NCBI GenBank assembly: GCA_022113835.1
Contig: JAILWY010000021.1
Location: forward strand, 3,968,001 to 4,032,000
Direction of reading: 5' to 3'
DNA from: Atopsyche davidsoni
Taxonomy: Eukaryota; Arthropoda; Insecta; Trichoptera; Hydrobiosidae
Length of the DNA stretch: 64,000 nucleotides
The notes beneath the pieces are model-generated. The model searched no databases, was not told the DNA's origin, and saw only the letters and a program-made list of their open reading frames with translations. Each line of letters starts with the position of its first letter. The first letter of the stretch is position 1. Both the position numbers and the translations under genes were made by a program. Below are positions 25,335 through 38,000 of this stretch, one piece after another.

Positions 25335-28128
25335 TATTTTTTACAATCTCCAGATGTGCTCAATAGAATTTTATGTATTTGAGTATTTAAGAAGCCACAT
25401 ATAATTATTCATGATACCGTTATTAGACATGGGGATGATCGGTTGCGCAATTCAGAATAATCAGGAATGCGTAATGGTTTTAGATAATATCAAGAATTAG
25501 TAAACTAATATAGGTTTAAAAAATAAATATTTATAACTTTTACCTCTTCGGTGAATAAACGAGGAAAAAAGTAAATAATTTTAAGTTGTATTTTTACACA
25601 CAAACTGTTGAAAATTGCCATAATAAGGAAGAAATACTATGTTTTATTAGGTTTTCTAAACAACCCATAAAATTTAATTATATATTTTACCAGGAAACGG
25701 CATATACAAAGGAAAAGACTCAATTATCTCGTACAAATGACCATCATTAAACAAGGAATACAGATTTTTTTTTACTCGTTATAAAATATATAGTATACCT
25801 GAGTTTTATAATTGATTCAATCACAAACTAATTGTAATCTTAAGATATATTTTTAACGAAATATTAGTTATAGTAAAAACACTAATTTATGGTATATTTT
25901 ATTATTTTAATTCGCTCAGCGTAGCCGGCTACACGAACAGCGACACTTATTTGCAACCGTTTTGCTATCAGTCAATAGCGTCCCTTTATTTTTGGTATTT
26001 TTTATGGTTTTGCTTAAGTAAACATTACGAGGACGGCTTGTTGCAAGTCGACTGCAAGTTGTGTCGCGACGAGTGTAGAGGGCTTTCGTAGTGAAATATT
26101 CAGATACAGTGCCAACCATTCTGATCCGGCCATTTGAAAGGTCATACAAAGATAATAGCCAATTAGGCTACGATCTGAACTGTATCTGACCAGAATAATC
26201 AGGAGTATCTGTATCTACTATCGTTACGTAAAATTTATGACTCGAATATTGCCATGGATAGTGTGGACTTGCGACCCGAGTCAATTACTGATCTAATGAT
26301 CTGGCAAACAGTAAAATTGGGCAATTGCAACAGATTTTTTAAACGAGATTACAAGTTAACAAACACCATTAAAATTTTTGCTCAATAACCAACTTCAAAA
26401 TTACTTTCGTATACATTTTTAACCAAAATTCGTATAATTTCTAAATTCAAAAACAAGTCTCTTAAAAAAATATCATGGAGTATTGGACGTAATTTTTGAA
26501 ATAAAATTTTTATTTTTTTCTATTTCATTTTTATCAACAAAAAAATTCCTCGCCATAAAAATTGTTATTATGCATGTATCTGACGGTAAACCGCTCGAGG
26601 GTGAATGATGAATATAATTAATACGTTATTTACAATAGTTTTTAAAAAAATACAAAATAAATGTATGTACAAATTGTATGAATTTACAATATTCATACAA
26701 TAAATAGAAACAGAATATTTATTTTTATTATAACAACTTAAATTTTCTTTTATCATATATTTTTTATTGCGGAAAGCCTATCGTGTAATACTTCGTTTGT
26801 CTCATAAAATGTATTCAATGTGCTGGCTTTTTGCCTTAAAGACAATGGATTAAGCTATATATTTATTTGGTTGATAAGGCTACGTATATTGGAATTTCAA
26901 TATTCGGAACTGATTCCCTGGAAATAAAGAACTCGCAAAAATTAAAAGACTTTGATATATACCTAAAACAATTTATTTTAAGTAAATAAGTAAGTTTTAA
27001 AAAATAAAATAAAATACCGCATGTTTGCATTCTGCTCAATAATAATCTCGGCATCTCCTCTCTGCCAAGTAGGGTACCATTCTTATTGTTCTATTCCTGC
27101 AGCTTTCAGCAAAGTGGGTCAGGCGGCCAGTGTTTATCTTCGTCCCATCGTCTGTTTGTAAACAGTTCAATCCGGCGATAATTACCTAAAATAAAACATC
27201 AAAAGAGGAAAAAAATTACGAATAATGCACAAACCTTAAAAAATAAAACAAACATAAAAAGTCTGTTTCTGAGCGCAGAGCTTCCTACATGTTTTTATAA
27301 AAAAAAACATTCAAACATCTAATAAATCATGTGCATACATAAAGTTTTTTGTTTTTCCTTTATTTCATATTTGTGCAAGATATGTCATATTTAAATCAAA
27401 TCAAAATCTTTTATGTAAAGCCTTTTTATACGTGATATTTGAAAGCTTCAATTCATCTTTAAAAAACTGATCTTCGGTCTACAAAAAAATATAATTACCA
27501 ATTTACTAACTTGGACACTTGCAATTTGCCTATTGTAATGTTACCAAATTGTAGATATTTTGACTTGTTCAGTGCATAGTATGTAAGTAACAACATAAAC
27601 CTTATAATTAATTATGTTAATGTTATAAAAAAAACATTTATTTATATTAATAATATGGATACATTGCAATTAATCGTACATTCCTCAAGTTTGATAGCCT
27701 GGCCTACTTATCTTGTTTATAAACATGCGTCTTCTCCATAGACTATATTTAAATTGTTTGAAAGCGTTTGTTGACCTCATTAAAATATTTTGAATTTATA
27801 TGTGAACACGGTTGGTATTTAAATAGGTAACGAATTAGCTTATCTGGGTTTTGTGATAAAATAACAATAAATTATACTTACTAACCTAACCCACGTGAGA
27901 AGTACTATCACCTATCCGGTAGCTCTCAACATGCATGGGGGGCTTTCAGTGCCTTTTTTGTATGTATTTTTTTTTGTATATTTTAGGTTCAAGATATTTT
28001 TGTGCACATTGGTATAAATTCAAACAAAATAGTTTTATTTATAATCTAGCTGTGTTAGATGTCTATCTTCAAATGGTGAAATTATTATTATTAAAATACC
28101 AAAATGCTTTATTTTTCATATAATAATT
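25335..28128. other. AT-rich noncoding stretch
   Basis: Mostly AT-rich with weak GC-richer patches at 25915-26130 and 27060-27180. A CTAACCTAACCC string is at 27881-27892 and CACGTG at 27892. Nothing coding is supported. Confidence 0.5.
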
Positions 28129-28503
28129 GTGCATCATCAAAATAAATTCCTCCTCCTGAAAGTCATGATCCGCCCTATCCGGGGATACATCCCACTTGAG
28201 AGGCACAAGCCTCTTCAGGTCTTTCAAAATAAGGTGCTACGCTGGGCACTCAACGCCCCGTGGTTCGTCCAAAATGCCCAATTCCACAAAGACACAAACA
28301 CGAAGACGATCCACGAGGTCATCATTGACCTCGCCCACTCTTTCCAAATTTCCACCCCCTTAGTCCCAAACCCTTCAATCAGCCACCTTCTGGAATATAA
28401 CCTAGAAGACTGTTCCAAAATCCCCCAAATTCCCCTATCCACCCCCCACCCACATCCACCCACCTTAACTCATAACCCCACGGCGATACACATCACCCAG
28501 TGA
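28129..28503 (+). mobile_element. Jockey/CR1-like LINE fragment (C-terminal end of reverse transcriptase ORF)
   Basis: The reading frame resembles the end of ORF2 in Jockey-clade non-LTR retrotransposons. The visible family pattern is LLLKVMIRPI (8-17), QVFQNKVLRWA (30-40), NAPWFVQN (42-49), HKDTN (53-57) and TIHEVI (60-65), followed by a proline-rich tail and a stop at 28501. The listed first codon is GTG and is not a real start; similarity begins near 28147. Between RPIRGY and the HKPLQVFQNK block, about ten residues that normally hold the aromatic W-G motif are missing, so the copy has an internal deletion as well as 5' truncation. A short A-rich run follows at 28517-28527. It is a dead remnant, typical of 5'-truncated LINE copies. 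Confidence 0.85.
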
Positions 28504-28899
28504 TTAGAAGGCGTTAAAAGAAAAAAACTTTTTTTTCTTATTTCGCCGAAACAGCCAAAAACAATAGCAATAGCATTAAAATGGCCTACTTATTGGATTT
28601 TTTTTTACTAGACATGGCTTTGTTGTCTTAGATCAGCTATGAATGAGCTGAAAATTTAAAGGAATCCTTGCTAATTCATTAAGGATTTTTTTTTTGTATT
28701 TCAATTTAATGATAATTCAACAAACTGTAAATTCTCGATAGGAAGCTTGAATCTATTTAATGTTAAGTTCTACTTTCAGTTAAAATTAAAATTAATGTAT
28801 TTGATTGCTACAAATTTGATTCTTGATGTAGGCACCAAAAGAATAAGATTATTCTTTTTGAAAATAGGTTTTTGGTTTAATAGCTGGGTGGGGTATGTA

Positions 28900-29080
28900 T
28901 TATATTGCCAGACTGAGTAAAGTGGAAGCTGGAGGTTGAGGAGCGCAGGGTGGGCTCCGACGGCAGGCACAGGCTGTCTCCCCGATAACGATGCGGCGAG
29001 CTGACCACTTGATAACAGCAGCTAATGAGCAGAGCACCTACTCGGGCACGGGGCTCTGCCACGACGGCAACTAGGCTGAA
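28900..29080. other. GC-rich island next to microsatellite
   Basis: A GC-rich patch (GGAGGTTGAGGAGCGCAGGG and GGCACGGGGCTCTGCC among its stretches) stops abruptly at the TAA/TA microsatellite. The abrupt edge would fit an inserted repeat with a simple-sequence tail, but no family is recognised and no terminal repeats are visible. Confidence 0.3.
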
Positions 29081-29093
29081 TAATAATAATTAT

Positions 29094-29098
<5 letters not shown>

Positions 29099-29133
<35 letters not shown>
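29099..29133. repeat. (TA)17 microsatellite with flanking AAT/ATT repeats
   Basis: About 17 TA units follow TAATAATAATTATTATTAT, so the whole 29080-29133 interval is simple sequence. It sits at the downstream edge of the GC-rich island 28900-29080. Confidence 0.95.
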
Positions 29134-29136
<3 letters not shown>

Positions 29137-30234
29137 CAATTTCTAACAATTAATATAATGTAATCGTTCTGTAGATATATCTGAACATGCAGTTTGAGCA
29201 GCGCCAAATGCATAAACTAAATATGTATACATACAACATATGTATATTATTATGAATGAAGTAATAAGCTATTAATGATAATTACACTTGTTATAAAAAT
29301 AATCAGGCTTTCATTTTAATGACACTATGAAAAGCGTGGGCTTATTATTTGCTGAATTTGAATATTTTAGTATTTATACCATGCAGAGGTGTTATTTGTT
29401 TGCTGCTCAACAGCATTACATGAAAAGCCCATTACCATTTGTTTTCACTTTAAAAAAAAACACACTTTCTTCGGTACTCTTTTGATAAAAATGCGATAAG
29501 CGAATTAAAAATTGAAAATGATATTTGAATTCATAACGACTTTTTTGTTGATATTTTTAAAACGTTAAAATACTTTTTCTTGTATATTTTTAATTCACCG
29601 TTCCTCTCCACATATAAAAACACCGTATTCCTGAAAGCCCTGGTGACGTCATATATATTTTTCTGGCACCATTATTTACGTTTTGCGGAGCATTTTGACA
29701 ACAACGGTATTTTGAATCATGATTAACTTGTATTGCCAGTTAAAATATAAATCCTTTATCGTACTTTACCGGATGCCATATTGTTTTTTTTGTATTTTAA
29801 AAGTTTTTTTCTGATCTACCAACCGAAACGCCTTTTACAATTTTGCAACGGTGTCACTGGCTGTAGATAGTACTAGTGATTGCTTACATTTTTCTTTCTC
29901 ATATTAAAGTAGAAGAAACAAAAAAACGTTAGTAAGAATATTTCAACTTCGTTTTTGAATATTTACCGCAATGTCCACGTATCTAACATAATTATTTTAA
30001 TACTTCGACATAGTTGAATATTCTAAAACCGACAACCCTGACTATCATTTAGTAGATTCCTTGACGCTTTAAGCAAAGGTTTTTTTTATGAGTGGCGATA
30101 TAAATAATTTTCTTAATATCCTGTAAACTTATAAATAACTTTTGTATTTTTAAGATAAACATTTTAAGATTTTGTTTACTTTACATTTTTTATGTATTAT
30201 TGTGTGCCGACCGTAATCCAAGGATCCGAAGCAA
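29134..30234. other. AT-rich noncoding stretch
   Basis: Apart from the CRE at 29644 I see no structure or reading frame worth reporting. Confidence 0.5.
29644..29651. promoter_or_regulatory. perfect CRE (TGACGTCA)
   Basis: TGACGTCA follows the short C-rich stretch GAAAGCCCTGG. Candidate CREB/ATF site by motif only. Confidence 0.25.
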
Positions 30235-30270
30235 CACGTGTTAAATATCTCATCACGTGTGATGCACGTG
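30235..30270. promoter_or_regulatory. cluster of three CACGTG E-boxes
   Basis: CACGTG occurs at 30235, 30254 and 30265, the first inside the palindrome AACACGTGTT. CACGTG is bound by bHLH factors such as Clock/Cycle, Myc/Max, Mitf or Hairy-type repressors. Three in 36 bp in AT-rich DNA is unlikely by chance. Confidence 0.4.
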
Positions 30271-33200
30271 GCTCCATAGCGGAAATCCAGTTTGTCTTGT
30301 CATAACCACGACTGTCATCTTTATGCTGAACTTTTTTAACTGATATAAAACGTGTTTTGTACAAGTAGATCGTTTAGTGTATTTGTACACATTTAAAATT
30401 GCAATAAAATACCAAAGACCCGTAACATATAAGTTGAAGAAAATAATCCATCACCACCCCTACAAAATATTACTGTATAAAAAAAATGTTTTTAGATAAA
30501 TTTATACATGTTTTTTGCAAGCTGTTTACTATAATATACCAATTATTTGTTCTATAGGTATAATTCAATTTCCTAAAGAAAATAAAAGTTTATAATTAAT
30601 TATAAAAAATATTTTATTTGTTTTTAGGAAAAGTATATAATGCGATTTACACTTTTCACTGGTTCACATAAAATTAAATTTACGTCGTATTATTCGGCTA
30701 GTATTGCCAGCTGATTTGGGCATCGCGTTATTTTGTAGGCATTTATTCTTTTAATCCCCCTCCGGCAATAAATTGTTTTCTAATCCTCATTTCAAATGGA
30801 AATGGATTCCGGTTTTTTGGAGTTATTTGCAAATTTTATTAAACCTGAATGGCCGGCACTTTTTTGATGAGCTTAATCCGCTCGGATTAGTTTGTCCTGG
30901 ACAGATTAAAGTCGTTTTTTATCACATTATATGTATGATGAACTAATAAAACTTATAATGTAGCGTTGTTTCATGGTCGTGTTAATAATTTAACTTAGTT
31001 TGATTTAAAACAACGAAATCGCTCAAGACCATCGATTGAATGTGTTCTTTTTTTTCATGACTGAATTATTAGAATAAAATAATTTTAATTTATTTGTACG
31101 TCAAAAATATTAATAGTAACTATATCTATCGAATTATAATACCATTCATTTTATTTCTTGATTTGATAGCTAAAAGTCTCTTATAGTGAGTCTATGTCTT
31201 TTATAACTAATTTTAATCAACAAACACGCGTCTCACAGATTTATAGATCATGTTTGACGCAGAAAAATAATGAATGCTACCGCAGGCTTATTTTTAGTAG
31301 TCGTGTACTCATAAGTCTAAATCTGCATGAGAGTTGTACATTTGAAAATTTAATGTGGATAAATTAATCACAAATTTGGCGTACCTTTTCAGATATGTAA
31401 ATAAACTTTCCACTTACTTTCGCATACATTTACCTCGACTTGACCACTTTCACGAGGAGCGAGGACGATAATTACCAGATCACAACCCCGTTCGTCCCTC
31501 GCCACGTGTTGACTGAGAACACGGGGTAGTTTCCACCCTCTGCTCGTGCGGCGTGCAAGGGTTGACTCGCCCGTATCAACATAATTAATGTTTACCTGTT
31601 TGAACGTGAAATTGCGCCCTATCCCCGGCCCTGCCCCCTGGAAAATTATGTTGACTTTAAATTGGTGATTATATGTACGTTACAACAACCCCTTAAACAT
31701 GGCTTGAGGTATTTAAATTGCTTTCTTATTTAAATTAGAGAAAATTTTAAGTCAAAAATACCTGTGCGTCCTTTGATCTTTTTTTGTTAAATTTTATGTT
31801 CACAAAAGTAATTTTCGCAACGTATTTTTCGATTTTTTATAGAAAATTAAATATTGATAGTTTGTAATCCACAGTACCTCGATTTTTTATATTTCATTTA
31901 AAATATTTGTAAGAATTGAATGTTTTAAAAATCGGATCGAAAGTTGACACGCGTGTATCGATTAGATTGAATTATATTAGTATGGCCCACATCAATTTGA
32001 AATTTCTTGCACGATGGCTCAGAATTAAAATAAACCTAATCCTTTTAGTTACGACAATAAAATGTCCCTTTTGGGGTTCGATGAAAGGGCGTCTGCTCAC
32101 ACAGCAAACATATAAAATCAGCGTTAACATAAGCACTTCAGTATTACGACACCTTAGCTTTAATGCAACCAACAACACTACACCCATCAGTCACCACTGC
32201 CTGCTGTGCGTACTCTACCGGGTGGCTTGTATATAACTAACGATATTTGAGATTAAAAAAATAAATTACATTTTAATTATGAAGCTACTTAAAAATGTCT
32301 GTTTTATTCATATAAATGATAATTTAGAATTAAAAATAGTTTTTGTATTACAAAGGATTCTTGCTGTAGCAAGCCGTAATCAATAAATCAATAGTATGTG
32401 TCGTAAGAATATAATATAATCGGATAACTGTTAATATTAAGGTAAAAATCGTTCATTAAAAAAACTAATAGGTGTAGTATGAAAGTGTTGTGATATTATT
32501 TAATAAAAATATTATATTACTTGATATTATTTAATATTGTTTATTTTTATTTTATCAAATGCTTTTCTATGCAGATTTGTGGGTCTTATTTGTATCCTAA
32601 TTAAGAATAGTTTCTTGGCTCATTTCAAAATTAATAACTGTAGCTGTTGCTTATTGGCTCAACTGTATGCAATCTCTTGGTTGAGAGGTTCGAGTGTTTT
32701 AAGTAGGAGAGAAGTGATTGTAACGACAGGCCCAGCCACTGACGTCTCCAAGTGGAGCTCTTCTCCCCCCTTGGCTCATGCACAGTGTCCGGAGCACGAC
32801 TTCAAAGCTTCAGGAAACTCTGAGCTGGTATTACTGCTGAAAATTGATAAATTATCTTGCTTCTTAACAATTTTCAAACTTCACTTTTAATATCAAAATA
32901 CATTTGTTAATGCCCCTTCAAACCTTCTTTTCAAGATTGCCAATTGACAAATCCATTTTTTCAATTTCGGTAATAGTGAAGAATTCATATTTATTTTTAT
33001 ATATATTATTTTTAAGGGATATCCTTTATATTTATTAATTACTATGCCAACGAACAAATATTTTGTATAATCAAACGTTCTTCAAATACAAACGGTTAAA
33101 ATTTATTATGTAAATATATTTTTATATAAGTTACTCATATTGTATTTCATAGCATTTTCATTTTTTTTAAATTTCTACAAATAATTCTAGTAACATATCT

Positions 33201-36200
33201 AAAACTAACAGAAATGCATGGCGTTATCAAAGAGAAATGAAAATAAATTTACTGAGCAATTTTTACACGTCCATGAATTTCCAGTTGGAAGCATTCGCGA
33301 TAGAAGATAAACTTTTCCTTTGCAAGCTGCTGGGTGTACGTGTTCCAACATAGTCAATGGAAATTGAACATAGTTTTACTGCACACACGCCCCGGAACAT
33401 CCTCCGAGCCTTGTTTATGACTGCGACGTCATACTTAATGGCTTTGTATGAACAAGAAAGTTAATCTGAATAACTTGGCTAGCCTGCATAAGAATTATTA
33501 AGATCGCTGATACGTTAAACTTTACATTGGCTCTTTATACTTTAAAATATTTATGAACTTCTTATTGTAAAATTATTTTATAATAACCAACATAATTTTT
33601 TAAGCTCTTCTATCTACTGTCACTACCAGCACATTATTTGAAACATAAGTTATTGTTTATAAAATAAGGCCACAATAGCTACAAACGATTATACTATAAG
33701 CGTTTTTGATTATAAATGAGAATATTTAAATGTATCTATAAATATTATTAGTATAAATCTGTTCTTTTTTGGGTCCTATAAAAAAAAAATCATTTTAGTG
33801 ATTTGTTTTACTTTAATATATATTTAAACATGAATATTTTACTTTACTACTCATATTCAATTAGATAATATATTTAAGTTTTATAAATAAATATGCCAAA
33901 TTTTAAACATCTCATATTTGTTAGGATTATTTGAATGGGTATGAATTTTCAGCAACAGGTCCAAATATTTTAAAAGAAGACGGTAACGTAATTTTTTTAA
34001 CAATTTATGTTTTTTAAAACACATAAATTAACAGACTATAAATATTACTCATTAATTGCTTTTTAATCTGGTGCCAAAACATAGCAGGCCTGTTGTGACA
34101 CACTTTCGTCTCCGATGATTTAACAATGCGACATCTACGAGTCTTTCCGAAGCAGACAATCCCGACCGATGTGGCGACGTCACAGGCCAGTCTGCAGGCG
34201 TGGGACAGAATTAGACTCTCGACCGTTATAGCTTCCCTCATGCTGTGTCACACGAACCTGCTCACAGTGACTTCAAATACTTCAGATGAAATCATAACAG
34301 AAGCCATTCTGATATGTGACTAATGTGAGAGGGTTAGTAATACTAATTTGTGAGATATAACTCTATGGATCATTATACGCTTTAGAACTGAACATAATTC
34401 ATCATGACATGGATAATATATATATTTAATATTATTCTATGGATCAGCATCGCGCCTGTATTTTATTATCGGAAAATTTAGGGAATATTGTGATTACTGT
34501 AAAAATCTTATGATTTCATCTTAAAAGAAGATTTTTTTTTTAGTATTTTAGGCTTTTATATTGTCTTTTCTTAATTAATATATGAATCTGGTGAAAATTT
34601 CAGATTGAATCATATCAAAAGTAGAATATTATTAATTGAAAAAATCAGAAGTAGAAAGTCGATGTGCATATTTCCTTAAATCGGCAACCAATCAATTAAT
34701 CAATGTTACAAAATCGTTGCGTTTGCAAAGTTACAAAACTCGAATGTTTTTGATCTCAAAGCTGAATAATGATTATGAACGACTCCTCACAGATTTTCTT
34801 TGGTGGATTGACAGTTTTGAGTCATCAATCGCCATAAATTCAAAATTATAAAAGGGTGCGATTTCTTTTTTATCATTTTACTCTCGCTGTTATTAAAACT
34901 GTCAACTGTTAATGAAATGTGTATTTTATCGAAAATAGTATATGTCTGCGCCATAGGTTTGATTTAAGATTAATTGAGATTTTTGTGATTTGTTATGTCG
35001 TAAAATTAATTTTATGTATCAAAGTAATAAATTCGTCGAAATTCAGCCATTTTCTTTTAAGCATGTGATCCTATATCCTTGTATATATTTTCAAAGAATT
35101 TCAATTTATTTAGTTATGTTTTCCTAGCTCCCATTTTCACATGAACACAGAAATAACTTCATGATCAGTTTTAAAGGATTATACATTTTGACGATGTGTG
35201 GTATTGTTATGTTTCAAAGTATTGATTTAAGAGTGAACTAGCAAAAGTTGAAAACCATATATTTTAGGAATTTGATAACCTCATGAATTTCCTAAAATAA
35301 ACTATAAATTTGTACGTACCACCCACCTCAATAATGTTCAAATGCAGAATAATGAGTAATTTAGGTTTTCATATTTTCAAAAGTACATTTCTCTAAAATG
35401 CTGCGGTTTATTGAGCCGGAAAGTCTAGAGACTTCTTTCTCCTTGTAGTATTTGTTTGATTTTAAGTTTCTTATGTCGTTTAAGGGCAGAGTAGTGCTGG
35501 ATAACTAAAGTTACCAGAGCTGACGGTCCCTAATGTTTAATCGAGCGTGAATGCGGTATGCAATGAATGTATGTTGAGTTTTTTTTTCGTATGGTAAGAA
35601 TGACACTACGATGGTCTTGCCAAGTATTGCTTAATTAATCAAGCTCTAATGAGACGGGTGATTGCTTGTTTCTAAAAATACTATTATGAACGTGAGGTTG
35701 GAGTAAATATACGATTATAATTAGCTTTCCTTCTGCGCAGGTACACATTAAATGCGGTATGATGATATAAACATAATTACTATTGCTAATGGGATTCCGC
35801 CTATAGCTGATGCATTGCATAATTGGATATCCACGTGAACTGTTTGTTGGTCACGAATTCAGGAATATTTTACATCGAAATTGTTGTATTTATATTAATC
35901 TTTTATTAAAATAAATTAATATATTTATAATTGACCAAAAATATATTTATTATACCAGTATTTTTCAAAATAATTAAACATGTAATTTATTGTAGATATG
36001 ATTAAATATGATGATAGGCAATAATATTTTTTCTTTGTCTCTCATCGAATGATATCAGTTATTGTTTTACTATGAATAGATTAAGTAAATCAAAGATCCT
36101 AAGTAATTTAGATTTGTCAACCAGCATGAAAAATAACTTCTTTTTTTTTTTTTTTAATATTTGTATATTTTATAGTAATAATTTTTATTTGCTTGATATT

Positions 36201-38000
36201 TTTCTCGAATTAAATATTTTATAGCTTTTTGTGTACACCTATAATTTAAAATTTTCATGATAATTGGTTAGTTCTTACCAACCACTTGACTCCTGGGTAT
36301 TTTTAGATTCTGCTTCTGTTATTTCACAGTCTTGCATTTATTTTTCATGCTCTTTAAACAACGATTTTGGTTAGTATATATTTTGAGTGATATTTCACAC
36401 TTAGCCGATAGCCGAGTTCGGGGGCTTTAATTTACTTTGATTAGATCTCATACGTGAATAATTTATTATTATTATGATTACAACTGTGAATTATTCTGTG
36501 TGTGATGTAAATATGTGCTTGCAGGTTATTATTCTTACGCAATAATGTTTTAATCGATTTACACACATTTAAGAGTTGAACTCTCGGTTTCTAAAGCATT
36601 TATATTTAAACTTGTTGAAATGAAAAATAATATGTAGTAATGTTTTATGTTGTATTTATTTTCTTTTGAAATTATTGATTTGTTTAATTTTTAAATTTAA
36701 ACATTGTAATTTTTTCTCTTTTCTTTCGTCATTTTACTAAATAACCTTCAAAAGGCAAGAGAAAACATGCAATAGCATCTAATACGCAAGACTATACAAA
36801 TTACATTTTTTTTATATATTTTTTAAGTTACTCAAAATTTCATATATTTAAATGGAGTGACGTTGCACAGAATGGTGAGATTATCTAATTGATGCTACAT
36901 TATCATTTTTTATTGTGTTATACTATAAAACTAAGTTGATCACAGATAACCCTGAGCTGCGATGGCCTTCCCCACAAATACCACAAATGCCTACGAACGA
37001 AACCACAGGGAGTTGGGTATCATTGGTGATTTGTATCTCTGCCTATACCAGCGTTCTCGTGGGATATTTTTAATGCTATGAAATGAAGTGTGATTAAAGC
37101 TAGTTTTTCTGGAAGTACAGTTGTTTTTATCAGACACCGCATTTGTCCAAACGTCATGATTGCACATGTCATTTTGTGCGGTACCACAAGACCCCTCGCT
37201 TAATATATTTAAATGGGTTATTTGCTACTTATAATGTGATATGGTAGTTTTCCACAAAATCTTTTGCATCAAATACCCAAGCTTTTTTCTAAGTATCCAC
37301 GTGTAGGTTGATTAAATTGTAAAATCAAATTTCACTCTGTCGTAAAACACATGACGCGTGAAAATGTGAAGTAATTTTAGCAGTATTTGCAATTTTGCAT
37401 TCTCGTTGAGTTAAACGATGTAACTTAATCCTGTTATATGATTTAAACAACTTGAGTATCCATTTATCGGTTCATGCTTATGGTTTGTAATACAATAGCA
37501 GTTCAGCACTGTTTCTCGGTAGATTGGCGTACGATATCGAGTCCAAGTAAGTAATACTATAACTCTCTGAGCGCTCGCTATCATGTTTGGTAGTTTTATT
37601 CTACAGCCGCAGTGTGTACGTAATCGAGGTTTTGATATTTAGAATATTTATTGGATAATATTTAAATTAAGCTGGCACGTATAAAGATATAATAATTAAT
37701 CTGGATACTTATCAATGTAAATATACTAATAATAACGCAAAAAATATCTTAGGATCAATCGATGCAGGGACCGATCTTGTTATATTGAAATATACCTTGT
37801 AGTACTTTTGAAATGAGGAGTCATCGGTTTAATTGAATAATTGAGTTCCTTTAAAGTTTAAGCTTTAAATATTGTTATATAAAAATTTCAAAAAGTCATC
37901 CATGTCCATAAAAATAAACTCTCGTAGTAGTAACTGCCCGTAAAGTTCGTGAAAATATTCTGAACTTCGAATTTCCTCAACAGCCCAATTGGAAAGCTAA
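30271..38000. other. long AT-rich noncoding stretch with scattered GC-richer patches
   Basis: Patches lie at 31420-31690 (CACGTG at 31503), 31930-32235, 32690-32830, 33300-33450, 34080-34300 and 36940-37200. Open frames of 106 and 117 residues at 31916 and 32537 run through two of them but show no family motif. CACGTG also occurs at 35832 and 37298. Confidence 0.5.
36141..36155. repeat. poly(T) run of 15
   Basis: A homopolymer run in AT-rich noncoding sequence. Confidence 0.9.

Noticed and set aside
32654..32696. TGGCTCAACTGT and GAGAGGTTCGAGTG as possible A and B boxes of a tRNA-derived SINE
   Set aside because: The spacing of about 32 bp is too short for a tRNA-type promoter and no cloverleaf forms.
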